DNA of 64,000 nt from Leuctra nigra (Eukaryota; Arthropoda; Insecta; Plecoptera; Leuctridae): the NCBI GenBank assembly GCA_934045905.1, contig OW203770.1, positions 682,001 through 746,000 of the forward strand. Reading direction: 5' to 3'. The notes below the pieces were generated by a model. It had not been told where the DNA came from and did not search any database. It worked only from the letters and a program-made list of their open reading frames with translations. Below are positions 24,228 to 33,841 of the stretch, in pieces. Each line of letters starts with the position of its first letter. Position 1 is the stretch's first letter. The position numbers were made by a program, and so were the translations under genes.

Positions 24228-25458
24228 TGTAGCGGCGCAAACGGGGGTGGAAATTAGGGGTAGTGCGCCACCAACCATACCGTGGAGGACATGGTATGGG
24301 TTTAGATGTGATAATTGATAATAAAAAGGTAGAATTGTTGGAGGTGTGGGAGATAATCTAAATGTTATCTGGTCAAGTCATGGAAAAGATAGCGTGGGTG
24401 GTTTACGATGAATGAAGAAGATCATTTATGATGATAGCGAACAATGAATACGATGTTTATTAGTTACCGTGGAAATATAACATGATTGAGAATAGCGAGC
24501 GAATAACACGTTGAAGCGTAATATTATTGATAATAATATTATTGATTTAATAATATTGATAATTGAAAGTGAAAGATAAAAGATAAATGGACACAAGTTA
24601 TGACTGAAGTTATGATTGAATTGGTGAACAGATTTGACATAGTTGGATTGTAAATAATCTTGAATAAGACAGAGAAAATTATTGTTACGGTAATTATGAG
24701 CGAAGACAAGAGACAGAGATTCACAGAGAGACACTTGTTACAATTGTATCGATGATTATCACAGACTTACCGGCGAAGTCCAGCGTTTCTGACCATGGGG
24801 CAAAGCCCATGGTCAGAGTGAAACTCTACAAGCCAAACGTCTAGAGTTCCAAGTTGTTGGAACCAGACTAGATATTTAGACTTGGTAGTACAAGGAGAGA
24901 TAATGTTCAGAGTTCCAAGTTGTTGGAACCAGGCTGAGCTTTATCTTCCATGGTGGTGAGTTAGATGTTAACTGATTTGTCTAGTTGAAGACGGCTCTTT
25001 ATATAGTCAGTTCTTAACAGTAAATAGAAAGTGTGTTACTTTGTAGAAAAGGCGGAAAGATTCGAATGGAAGTGAAGTTGTTGTTTTGACTTTAGTTAGA
25101 ATGATGTTGTTGATGGAATATTACAATAATAGTGTGAAGTTACATTAGAGAAGTTATATAATAATATTTACTTCCATTCCTTTCCTTATGTTGGTGTTTG
25201 TGTGCATTGAAGATGTTAAAAGAGGTAAGATTGAAGAGCTGTCATTATGACGTTGATTTGACACATGAACATCGACTTGATTTGACTTAGGTTTATAAAC
25301 AATATGGCGTCTTGCCGTGGCATGGTTTAGAAGGTTCTCTAGACCTGAGATTACATTGATGGTTGTCGTTTGATAATTAATACCTACTGTGTTGTTTAGG
25401 TGAAGCAGCCATTGAATAATTATATAATTTAGAATCAGTAAAGGGTAATTCCTTTACA
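24228..25458 (-). repeat. Left LTR (3' LTR of a minus-strand element)
   Basis: 1231 bp, TG..CA ends. Nearly identical to 27726-27820 plus 32587-33723. Two short minus-strand frames inside (24426-24734 and 32691-32999) are identical between LTRs but are not recognisable proteins. Confidence 0.9.
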
Positions 25459-25979
25459 GTCTCTCCTGCTTCGGGGATTTTCGTACTACTCCTGACGGAG
25501 TAGTCGAAAATAAACTTTAAACAATTGATGAATGTCTTTGTTTGCTTGATGTTGAGTACTTGATTCGAAATACACATTTTACACTTTGATTGACACTTGA
25601 TCACTGCACTGGGGAACTTGCGTTGTGTAGGCGACGAAGGTGGAGTGTCGTGATGGTTGCGTGATGTGTGTGATGCGAGCACGAAAATTAAGCCGTTGAC
25701 GTTGAAGTTGAGGGGATGAGTTTGTACGTTTGTTTGATGATGTAAGGATTGTTTGTCTGTTCTTGATGTTGTGATGATTTATGATAATTGATTGTTCGCT
25801 TGACGTTGTGATGAGTGATTTTCTTTTCTTTTCTTGAAAGTGTGAGGATTGTTTGCTTTTTTTCTTTGGTTGTGGGGATTGATTGAGGAATTTGTTCATT
25901 TTAAATTGTTAGGATGGTTGATTAAGTCGTTCAGTTGATGTTTTTGGAGGATTTTAAGAATAAGTCGTTAGCATTAAAG

Positions 25980-26300
25980 TCGATATGATTGGGCGTTGAG
26001 AAGAATGGAAGGCGTCGAGAAGATTGGACGGCGTGTCGAGAAGATTGGATATCGTGTCTGGTGACACTGGCGTCGAGAAGAATGGAAGGCGTTGAGAAGA
26101 ATGGACGGCGTGTCCGTTGACAGTGGAGTCGAGAAGAATGGACAGCGTGTCCGATGACACTATGGCGTCGAGAAGAATGGACGGTGTGTCGAGAAGAATG
26201 GACAACAAGTCCGATGACACTGGCGTCAAGAAGATTAGATGGTGTGTCGAGAAGAATGGATGGCGTGTCCGGTGACACTGGCGTCGGGAAGAATGGATGA
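25980..26300 (-). repeat. Tandem repeat inside the LTR element
   Basis: Imperfect direct repeats of about 30-60 bp built on GGCGTCGAGAAGAATGGACG and GTGTCCGATGACACT. Repeated frames reading SSRHTVHSS on the minus strand are by-products of the repeat. Confidence 0.75.
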
Positions 26301-27528
26301 TGAAGACGTTGTCACTTAAGTCCAGATGATTCCGATGTTCTTCTGAATCTTGGCGGAAACTGGATTCTGCGTTGACTTTCAGTTTCACTCTGGCTTGTTG
26401 ATGATGATTGACGACTGGTCACAAGTGTTCGAGTGACTGATGACTTTCGCTTGATGACTTTCGCTTTTGTTGAAAGAATGTGTACATCAATAACAAGAGT
26501 GAACTCGTGAATAATCTCTGATTATATGAATTTGTCTCTGTATATCTAACAATTGCCGCGAGAACGATGTGCGAAAAGAATATGCCTTGTCTAAAACTAG
26601 GAACATAGAAAATAACGATGGATTTCTTATGCATGGCGGAACATCACATACAGAAACGAGAGAATGTCTTATGCAGGGCGGTACATGCCATAAGGTTGAC
26701 TTAAGACTAAGAGATTGCAAAGTGCTTTGCGAAGGCAATACTTAACACACGTGAAAAGAGAGGCAATGAAATTTAAAGTGAGACGAGATAAATAACCCGA
26801 GATAATCCAACTGAATTTGGAGACGAATAAACGGTGTTGCGTGACGACTGGCGAACTATAGTAAATGAGAGATTTTAATGAAGTAATTTTCCAGACTGTC
26901 GGAATAGCATTTCGGAAGAACTAGAAGGGATTCATTCAATCGAATGACCCGGATTTAGTAGCTATTTGACAGAAGGAGAAAATTGATGATCGATGACGAG
27001 ATTGCGATGAGAGAGAGAAAATATAACGTGAACATAGATATGCAAGTTGAGTTTGAACGTACAGTTGAGAACGTGAACCTGTGTATTTTTTTGAGGTCAA
27101 TAGACTATCCTGGAAGTTGATTCTTTGAGGTTCAAAAAAATGAATAGACGTAGGAGATTACGTGATTATAAAATTTTTGCATTCCTGAAGAATTGTAATA
27201 TCAAGGAGACACGGTAATTGAATGAACAATTAGAACTGTTGTGCGTATTAATTGAACTTTGATCATGACACGAGATCGAGGTAATTAGTGTCCGAGAAGA
27301 ACGACGCGACGAAATGATGGAAATAGAACGACTTAACGACATGATTGAATGATGAATACGAATTGATTAGAAGATAAATGATCCGAAAAATTGTTACGAG
27401 CTTGACGTGGATGACTTGACATAGGTTTGCTAACAGGTGAAAAGGGGGGGTTTCGAGCAATTCCTTGACCACTTTTGTAACAGAGTCTGGTTGCTAAAGA
27501 TAACAACAACAAAAAAATTGTGGGGTTA

Positions 27529-27546
27529 GGGGGGGGGGGGGGGGGG
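27529..27546 (+). repeat. Poly-G tract (18 G)
   Basis: G run inside the LTR element's leader region, between two PBS-like segments. Confidence 0.85.
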
Positions 27547-27703
27547 TCGAAAAATGTGGGGGTTTATTTCTAGCAAATCCCTGAGCCACCACTTTTGTAG
27601 CAATAGAGTTGCTCGAGTAAAAAAAAAACTTTTTTTTGAAAAAATATTTTTTTTGAGAAAAATATTTTTTGTGGGGTTGAAAAAGGGGAGTTCCTGCAGC
27701 AAA

Positions 27704-27721
27704 ATCCCACCGCTGGTACCA
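27704..27721 (-). promoter_or_regulatory. Primer binding site of the LTR element
   Basis: On the minus strand, four bases (AAAG) after the LTR end CTACA, comes TGGTACCAGCGGTGGGAT. This complements a tRNA 3' end laid out as CCA, discriminator, seven acceptor bases (CGCTGGT) and the CCCAC T-stem strand, as in leucine-type tRNAs. It fixes the element on the minus strand. Confidence 0.7.
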
Positions 27722-27902
27722 CTTTTGTAGCGGCGCAAACGGGGGTGGAAATTAGGGGTAGTGCGCCACCAACCATTCCGTGGAGGACATGGTATGGGTT
27801 TAGATGTGATAATTGATAAAATAATAATAATCTTCCTCCCGGTTCCAAGAGTTGGGTCGGGGGGTGGCGAGGCCACCATTTACTAGGGCCCGGACTCCTA
27901 AG

Positions 27903-30884
27903 CTAGCTGGCCAGGCTTGGCTCTTCCTCTTCGTTCTTCTTCTCTACCAGTTTTTTCCACTTCTTCCTGTCTTCCCACCACCTTCCTTCTTCCACTTCTT
28001 CCCACTTCTCCAGTCTCTCTTGTACATCTTCTGCTACCAGCTCTCTCCACTTTTCCCTCGGTCTTCCCACTCTCCTTTTATCACTTCTCGCAGCTTCGAA
28101 CTCCCGACGCGGTATTCTCTCCCTCTGCATTCTCTTCATGTGGCCAAACCACCGTAGCCGCTCTCTCCCCATTTTAAATGCCAACCTCTCTACCTTCAAG
28201 TCTCCTCTAATCTTTTCACTCCTGATCTTGTCCATCTTAGTTACTCCTTGTATGCTTCGTAAAAACTTCATTTCTGCTGCCTGCAACTGGCTCTCCTCCT
28301 TTCCTCCGATCGCCCACGTTACGGAACCGTAGGTGAGTATTGGCAGGAAATAGCTTTTGAAAAGGAGTATCTTGCATTTCTGGGGGAACTGCTCATTCCA
28401 AAGAAGTTTCCTGACTAACTGGAAAAATGTGTTAGCCTGTTGCACTCTTGATGTTATCTCTCTTCCTATTTTTCCATCCTTAGTTAGCCAGCTCCCCAGA
28501 TACTTAAACTCTCCTCTCTCCGCCAGTTCCAAGCCCCGTAGCCTGATCTTCACATTTCTTGTTGCCTTCCTCTCCATTACTAGTGTCTCACTCTTTTCCT
28601 GACTTATTCGCATACCGTATTCTTCAGTCATCTGGCTCCATCTATCAATCTTTTCTTGAACACATTCGCTGGTTTCTCCCCACACTACGATATCATCTGC
28701 ATATACCAGTGTATTCGTCTCCTGGTCTTCGCTTGGTTCTACTTTTCTCAGCAGCTCGTCCATGACAATGACAAATAGTGTTGGGGAAAGAACGCTGCCC
28801 TGTCGAAGTCCTTCCTTCACCTCAAACCATCCTGTCTTCCCCTCCACTGTTTGTACACAGCTCTCGTTCTTCTCATATGTGCTCTTGATTCTCTCAATCA
28901 GACCCAATCCCACCCCCTTCCGCTTCAGACATTCCCATACTTTCTTCCTTGGTAGGCGATCGTAGGCCTTTTCCAAGTCTAGAAAAACCATGTACAGTTT
29001 TTCTCCACTCTCCCACTTTCTCTCCATGACTTGTCGGATAGTGAATATTGGATCAATGGTTGATCTGCCTGGCCTGAACCCATATTGTTCCTCCCTGAGC
29101 TTTTCCTCTACTACTTCTTTCAGTCTAAATTCCACCACTTTTTCGAATACTTTGGCACATTGACACATCAAAGTAATTCCCCTGTAGTTGCTGCACTTCT
29201 TCCTGTCACCCTTTTTGTAGATTGGTACAATCACTCCCTTTCTCCAATCGTCCGGTATGGTCCTCTGTTTCCATGCCGCACTCATTACTCGAAACAACCA
29301 TCTTTTTCCTATTTCCCCAGCAGCTCTTACCATCTCCACTGTTATCTCATCTATTCCGGGTGATCGACCATTCTTCATCTCGTTTAGCGCTTTCTCCACT
29401 TCTCCCTCTCTCAAAGCACACTTCTCCTCTTCCTCGTTCTCACTCTGTAGTATTCCACTACTTTCTGGTAGTGCCACTCCATCAACATTCAGTAGTTCCT
29501 TGAAGTACTCTTTCCACAGTGCCTGTACTTCTACTGGGTCATTGATCAATCCTCCGCAAGCATCCACCATGCATGCCTGTCCAACTTTTCTTGTCCTCTT
29601 TTCCTTTATTATGCCATAAAGCATATTTTTATTGCCTTCAAAATCCGTTTCTAGTTTACCAGCAAGTTCTTCCATGGACTTCTTCTTTTCTTCTTCTACT
29701 GTCTCTCTTACTCGTATTTTCCACCTTCGGTATTCGGCCTTGTTGAGGGTAGATCTATCGGCCTCGTACGTTTGCCAGGCGGTTCTCTTCTGACGCACTG
29801 CTTCTCGGACTATTTCATTCCACCACGGTGTTTCCTTCTTCTTGCTTCTCCCACTTGATCGCCCACAAACTTCTTCTGCACTTTCCACAAATACCTTCTT
29901 AAATGTTTGCCATTCCTCTTCCACCTGTCCCACTTCCCCTATTCTCTCACTGCTTGCAATCTTCTCTCTGAACTCCTGTCGTACTGTATGGGATTGCAGT
30001 TTCCACACTTTGATTCTGCCATTCTTTTTACTTCTTCTCTTGGCGGCGTGGTCCTTCTTGACGCTAAATTTTCCAACTAGCAGCCTATGATCGCTATCTA
30101 GGGCCACTGAAGGGATAACCTCAACATCCTCCAAGAATCTCCTTAATTCCTTCCCCACACATATGTAATCGATAACGGATTCGGTAGCCTCTTCGCCGTG
30201 TCCATATCGCGTAATCTTCTTTCTTTTTTCCTTATGAAACATACTGTTTCCTACCTGCAGCCCGTTTCTTCCGCACATTTCTAACATCTTCTCTCCCTCT
30301 ACATTCCTCTTTCCCCATCCATGGTGCCCCATGACCCCTTCAACTCCTGTCCTGTCCTCCCCAATGTGTGCGTTAAAATCCCCCATCACTATTATGGTAT
30401 TGGATGTGATGTTGTTCTCCAGTTCCTGGATGAAGATCTCCTTCTCCGCTGCTGGCCGTCCTGTCTGTGGCGCATATACTTGTATTATGTCAACCTTCAC
30501 CTTGTTCTTCATTAACAGGCTAGCTTTGATGCTTCTTTCACTATGGTTTTCCACCCCGACAATTAGACCTCTCAGTTTCGGGCTTACCACAAACCCCACT
30601 CCATTCCTCCCTTCAGCCCCCCCTGACCAGAATAGTTTATATCCTCCTCTGCACTCTTTCTCCCCCACTCCCTTCCATTTTGTTTCACTCATACCCAATA
30701 ACTCTATTTTTCTTTCTTCCATCATGTCTATTATCTCTTCAATTTTTCCATTTAATGTCACAATGTTCAGTGTACCTATTTTGACAACATTGCCCTTCCT
30801 CACCTTTCTTACAGGTCGGTTGCGTCCAATCCCCTTACCTCCTGTCTCTCCCACTCTGCCGGCCCCTATTTTTTCTTTCTCCAC
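27903..30884 (-). CDS. LINE ORF2: AP endonuclease and reverse transcriptase
   Basis: 993 codons, open from GTG at 30884 (inside the end of ORF1). N-terminal AP-type endonuclease: GTLNIVTLNGK, ETKWKG, IQVYAPQTGR, MGDFNAHIGE and SDHRLL in order. Reverse transcriptase: FRPGRSTID, FLDLEKAYDRLP, EGLRQGSVLSP, YADD at about residues 728-731, and FKYLGSWLT. The C terminus carries RLRWFGHMKRM...RVGRPREKW, common in arthropod LINEs. It makes the first-strand nick and copies the element RNA at the target. The GTG is probably not the true start: the first ATG (DMMEERK) would cut into the endonuclease. Translation likely depends on ORF1 (see the A-run at 30869-30874). Clade by eye: RTE-related, not certain. 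Confidence 0.92.
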   Translation of the reverse strand: MEKEKIGAGRVGETGGKGIGRNRPVRKVRKGNVVKIGTLNIVTLNGKIEEIIDMMEERKIELLGMSETKWKGVGEKECRGGYKLFWSGGAEGRNGVGFVVSPKLRGLIVGVENHSERSIKASLLMKNKVKVDIIQVYAPQTGRPAAEKEIFIQELENNITSNTIIVMGDFNAHIGEDRTGVEGVMGHHGWGKRNVEGEKMLEMCGRNGLQVGNSMFHKEKRKKITRYGHGEEATESVIDYICVGKELRRFLEDVEVIPSVALDSDHRLLVGKFSVKKDHAAKRRSKKNGRIKVWKLQSHTVRQEFREKIASSERIGEVGQVEEEWQTFKKVFVESAEEVCGRSSGRSKKKETPWWNEIVREAVRQKRTAWQTYEADRSTLNKAEYRRWKIRVRETVEEEKKKSMEELAGKLETDFEGNKNMLYGIIKEKRTRKVGQACMVDACGGLINDPVEVQALWKEYFKELLNVDGVALPESSGILQSENEEEEKCALREGEVEKALNEMKNGRSPGIDEITVEMVRAAGEIGKRWLFRVMSAAWKQRTIPDDWRKGVIVPIYKKGDRKKCSNYRGITLMCQCAKVFEKVVEFRLKEVVEEKLREEQYGFRPGRSTIDPIFTIRQVMERKWESGEKLYMVFLDLEKAYDRLPRKKVWECLKRKGVGLGLIERIKSTYEKNESCVQTVEGKTGWFEVKEGLRQGSVLSPTLFVIVMDELLRKVEPSEDQETNTLVYADDIVVWGETSECVQEKIDRWSQMTEEYGMRISQEKSETLVMERKATRNVKIRLRGLELAERGEFKYLGSWLTKDGKIGREITSRVQQANTFFQLVRKLLWNEQFPQKCKILLFKSYFLPILTYGSVTWAIGGKEESQLQAAEMKFLRSIQGVTKMDKIRSEKIRGDLKVERLAFKMGRERLRWFGHMKRMQRERIPRREFEAARSDKRRVGRPREKWRELVAEDVQERLEKWEEVEEGRWWEDRKKWKKLVEKKNEEEEPSLAS
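30866..30884 (-). promoter_or_regulatory. ORF1/ORF2 overlap with A6 run
   Basis: ORF1 ends AAG AAA AAA TAG. Slipping back one base over the six A (30869-30874) places the ribosome on ATA GGG, the ORF2 frame. This is a candidate -1 frameshift site; termination-reinitiation is the alternative. Confidence 0.5.
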
Positions 30885-32569
30885 ACCACCAGACTCCGAA
30901 AACCCACTGCCATTCGCCCATCCACCTTTTCTTCAACAGTCTTTCGCAAATTAGCTCCAATCCTTTCGTGCCACTCCCATCTCCTATCTTCCCTTCTTGG
31001 CCTCTTTCCAATGACGTGCCACACTCCATTCTCCTGGCACACGTCCCTCCGGGTATTATTTACCTCTCTGGGCCATATTCCCTGGTGTGTCAGCATACCA
31101 GACAAGAAGAGTTTGGTGTCTGGTCCAAACTTTTCCTTTGCTGCATTAATCAGTTGCCTGGTATCTTGCTCTATCTCATCCCTGCTCTTCCCATCCCTGA
31201 GGTCCCTGTTCCCCACAAACAGCATGACACTGTCTGTAGTGTCCCGGATGACATATCTCCCTATTTCCTCTGCCAAGCTTTTCGTTCCAACTCCGGGGAA
31301 GGCATCTGCACGGAAACCCTCTTGCCCGCAGAAGCCTGTCCCTGTCCCTCCACTGAAGTCCCCGATCAGCAGGGCTTTGATTCCACTGCACCTAGGCTCC
31401 CCCGGTGATGCCTCCAGTTGCGGGTTATCTTCAAGCTCCCGTGTGGCATCAACTCGTTGACTCAGAAGCAGAGGTTGCACTTCCACCGCTTGTGGTCGCC
31501 GAAATAGACAAAGTGGTTGGTGCAGGTGCGGCCCGCGCGACACCGCACGATCGAATGGCACTGGATGACCGCCAGGTGATTGAGATCCTTGAACTGATGA
31601 ATCAGGTCCCCGAGGGGCAGCCTGGACTTCCGCAGGAGCGCGCTCGTCTCCGGGATCTTCGTCAGCGTACACCGGAATATCAGGATCTTTCTCCGCTACT
31701 ACCAATTCCTGGTCTCCCTCAATTTCAGCTTCCTTTTCTTTTTCTTTTACCAGTGGCCCCACTTCTTCTTCGCTAGCTTGATGATTCTGCTTACCCTCTG
31801 TTTCGTTCAATATCTCATCTTCCTGATGTTCGCTTCCTATTTCCTGTCGCACCACTTCCTCATCATTTGTTTGATCTTCCGTTGTTTCACTGACCTTTTC
31901 CTTCTGTAACCCTTTTAGCTTCTGTTCTTCTTGCTGCTCACACTCTTTTTCTGGCCACAAAACTTCTTCTCTTTCTTTATGCATAACCTCTTTTGTCATT
32001 CCCTGCTTCTTCTTCAGATCATCAATCTTCCTTTCCATTTCCACCATCCTCCCATTCATCCACATGAATGTTGCAACCATTCCTTTTACAACTTCCGACT
32101 TTAGGACTGTCCTTCTCTTTCTTCCCATTCTACTTTTCTCTCTCCCTTCCTCTTCCTCGTACTTTATTTGTTCCAAAATCCAGTTCACAAGTTTTTCTGT
32201 TTGGTTCTTCTTCTTTTTCACCATTTTGCCTGTGGGAGACTTGATCCTGCCTACACTACCCTCACTGCCCTCACTGTTACTATCTTTGTGTGCCTTCCTT
32301 CCAATGTCAACTGCAGGTAAATTCACTTCTTGCTCTTTGCAGCTGGTACCCTTAACCCCACTTTTACAGCTGCTGCACACCCACTCACTGTTACTTCCGG
32401 CTTTATACTTCTTCTTGTTTTGCCCCACGCATGGAAAATGGTACCATATACCACAGCCCTCACACTTTAACCCAGTATGCACCCCTATCTCACATACTGG
32501 GCATTTGACACTACTTGTAACCACATCCTTCCTTCCTCTAACTGATTTGCCAACTTCTACTGCCGCCAT
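30866..32569 (-). CDS. LINE ORF1: PHD finger, coiled coil, SGNH esterase-like
   Basis: 567 codons from ATG at 32569. Residues about 20-70 form a PHD-like C4HC3 finger (CPVCEIG..., CEGCGIWYHFPC, WVCSSC). Residues 110-290 are highly charged and probably coiled coil. Residues about 385-540 look like an SGNH/GDSL hydrolase: IKALLIGDFSGG near the nucleophile block and FVGNRDL as the GNxD block. PHD plus esterase ORF1 proteins are known from several LINE clades, where ORF1 binds element RNA. Residues about 295-373 are translated from a SEC24-derived insert in a non-SEC24 frame. The frame ends with a K-rich run over AAGAAAAAATAG, overlapping ORF2. Confidence 0.88.
   Translation of the reverse strand: MAAVEVGKSVRGRKDVVTSSVKCPVCEIGVHTGLKCEGCGIWYHFPCVGQNKKKYKAGSNSEWVCSSCKSGVKGTSCKEQEVNLPAVDIGRKAHKDSNSEGSEGSVGRIKSPTGKMVKKKKNQTEKLVNWILEQIKYEEEEGREKSRMGRKRRTVLKSEVVKGMVATFMWMNGRMVEMERKIDDLKKKQGMTKEVMHKEREEVLWPEKECEQQEEQKLKGLQKEKVSETTEDQTNDEEVVRQEIGSEHQEDEILNETEGKQNHQASEEEVGPLVKEKEKEAEIEGDQELVVAEKDPDIPVYADEDPGDERAPAEVQAAPRGPDSSVQGSQSPGGHPVPFDRAVSRGPHLHQPLCLFRRPQAVEVQPLLLSQRVDATRELEDNPQLEASPGEPRCSGIKALLIGDFSGGTGTGFCGQEGFRADAFPGVGTKSLAEEIGRYVIRDTTDSVMLFVGNRDLRDGKSRDEIEQDTRQLINAAKEKFGPDTKLFLSGMLTHQGIWPREVNNTRRDVCQENGVWHVIGKRPRREDRRWEWHERIGANLRKTVEEKVDGRMAVGFRSLVVWRKKK
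31448..31685 (-). pseudogene. SEC24 coding fragment captured inside LINE ORF1
   Basis: In the minus-strand frame of ATA TTC CGG TGT, which is not the ORF1 frame, about 75 codons read as the SEC24 zinc-finger region: FRCTLTKIPETSALLRKSRL, LIHQFKDLNHL, VIQC, IVRCRAGRTC, FVYF and RWKCNLC, then stop and VNEL. SEC24 is the COPII coat cargo adaptor; its zinc ribbon normally has CxxC pairs. Here the second cysteine of the first pair is glycine (CRAG) and TGA replaces a codon after RWKCNLCF, so it is not functional as SEC24. Its GC content is higher than the LINE around it. A/B-type SEC24 is closest from memory. Confidence 0.82.
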
Positions 32570-32573
32570 CTTG
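32562..32573 (-). promoter_or_regulatory. TISU-type start element of LINE ORF1
   Basis: Minus-strand CAAGATGGCGGC matches the TISU consensus SAASATGGCGGC exactly and also a YY1/PHO site. Only about 13-17 bases precede it in the element. An upstream out-of-frame ATG (GAGATGGCT) ends at TAG after seven codons. Confidence 0.65.
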
Positions 32574-33723
32574 GAGCCATCTCCAAAAAAAAGGTAGAAT
32601 TGTTGGAGGTGTGGGAGATAATCTAAATGTTATCTGGTCAAGTCATGGAAAAGATAGCGTGGGTGGTTTACGATGAATGAAGAAGATCATTTATGATGAT
32701 AGCGAACAATGAATACGATGTTTATTAGTTACCGTGGAAATATAACATGATTGAGAATAGCGAGCGAATAACACGTTGAAGCGTAATATTATTGATAATA
32801 ATATTATTGATTTAATAATATTGATAATTGAAAGTGAAAGATAAAAGATAAATGGACACAAGTTATGACTGAAGTTATGATTGAATTGGTGAACAGATTT
32901 GACATAGTTGGATTGTAAATAATCTTGAATAAGACAGAGAAAATTATTGTTACGGTAATTATGAGCGAAGACAAGAGACAGAGATTCACAGAGAGACACT
33001 TGTTACAATTGTATCGATGATTATCACAGACTTACCGGCGAAGTCCAGCGTTTCTGACCATGGGGCAAAGCCCATGGTCAGAGTGAAACTCTACAAGCCA
33101 AACGTCTAGAGTTCCAAGTTGTTGGAACCAGACTAGATATTTAGACTTGGTAGTACAAGGAGAGATAATGTTCAGAGTTCCAAGTTGTTGGAACCAGGCT
33201 GAGCTTTATCTTCCATGGTGGTGAGTTAGATGTTAACTGATTTGTCTAGTTGAAGACGGCTCTTTATATAGTCAGTTCTTAACAGTAAATAGAAAGTGTG
33301 TTACTTTGTAGAAAAGGCGGAAAGATTCGAATGGAAGTGAAGTTGTTGTTTTGACTTTAGTTAGAATGATGTTGTTGATGGAATATTACAATAATAGTGT
33401 GAAGTTACATTAGAGAAGTTATATAATAATATTTACTTCCATTCCTTTCCTTATGTTGGTGTTTGTGTGCATTGAAGATGTTAAAAGAGGTAAGATTGAA
33501 GAGCTGTCATTATGACGTTGATTTGACACATGAACATCGACTTGATTTGACTTAGGTTTATAAACAATATGGCGTCTTGCCGTGGCATGGTTTAGAAGGT
33601 TCTCTAGACCTGAGATTACATTGATGGTTGTCGTTTGATAATTAATACCTACTGTGTTGTTTAGGTGAAGCAGCCATTGAATAATTATATAATTTAGAAT
33701 CAGTAAAGGGTAATTCCTTTACA

Positions 33724-33801
33724 CACACGCTGGGATTGTACTCGCGGGAGCGTCCATCTTATATTTACTAGCGCACTCTCTAGGTACTTTTAGTGTCGAA
33801 T
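33724..33801. mobile_element. Fold-back MITE family B, copy 2, right part
   Basis: Continuation of 23671-24227 after the LTR element, from the second CACA duplication to GTGTCGAAT. Confidence 0.85.
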
Positions 33802-33841
33802 AGTTTGGCCAATTTCGTGATTTATTATTTTCAGTCACGTG

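Larger units (their letters stand above)
27822..32586 (-). mobile_element. Two-ORF LINE (RTE-like endonuclease/RT, PHD-esterase ORF1)
   Basis: On the minus strand: a very short leader, ORF1 (32569-30866), ORF2 overlapping it (30884-27903), a GC-rich 3' UTR and an ATT-repeat tail. It looks full-length or nearly so and both frames are intact, so it may still be active. It sits in the right LTR of the 24228-33723 element, which is therefore older. A 290-bp 3' fragment of the same family lies at 46700-46990. Confidence 0.93.
24228..33723 (-). mobile_element. LTR retrotransposon without gag/pol, minus orientation, split by a LINE
   Basis: LTRs of 1231 bp begin TGTAGCGGCG and end CCTTTACA on the plus strand; the 4-bp duplication CACA flanks the element. 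The left LTR is 24228-25458. The right LTR is 27726-33723 and holds the LINE at 27822-32586. The internal region, 25459-27725, has no gag, protease, reverse transcriptase or integrase frame, so the element is non-autonomous (LARD-like). Orientation comes from the primer site at 27704-27721 and from a purine-rich GCAGGAGAGAC (minus strand) next to the left LTR. The LTRs differ at only one position I noticed (near 24280 against 27777), so insertion was recent. Confidence 0.88.
27726..33723 (-). repeat. Right LTR (5' LTR), interrupted by the LINE
   Basis: LTR sequence 27726-27821 and 32587-33723. The break is within GATAATTGATA/AAAAGGTAG, which is continuous in the left LTR at 24311-24330. Confidence 0.88.

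Noticed and set aside
25377..26388. Serine/leucine-rich minus-strand frames in the LTR element as a gag gene
   Set aside because: Short, repeat-derived (SSRHTVHSS pattern), no zinc knuckle or protease motif.
27917..30954. Many plus-strand frames opposite the LINE ORFs
   Set aside because: Antisense shadows of long minus-strand ORF1 and ORF2; proline/serine/leucine-rich without motifs.
31405..31776. Plus-strand 123-codon frame opposite the SEC24 insert
   Set aside because: Antisense of a captured coding sequence; the SEC24 reading is on the minus strand.
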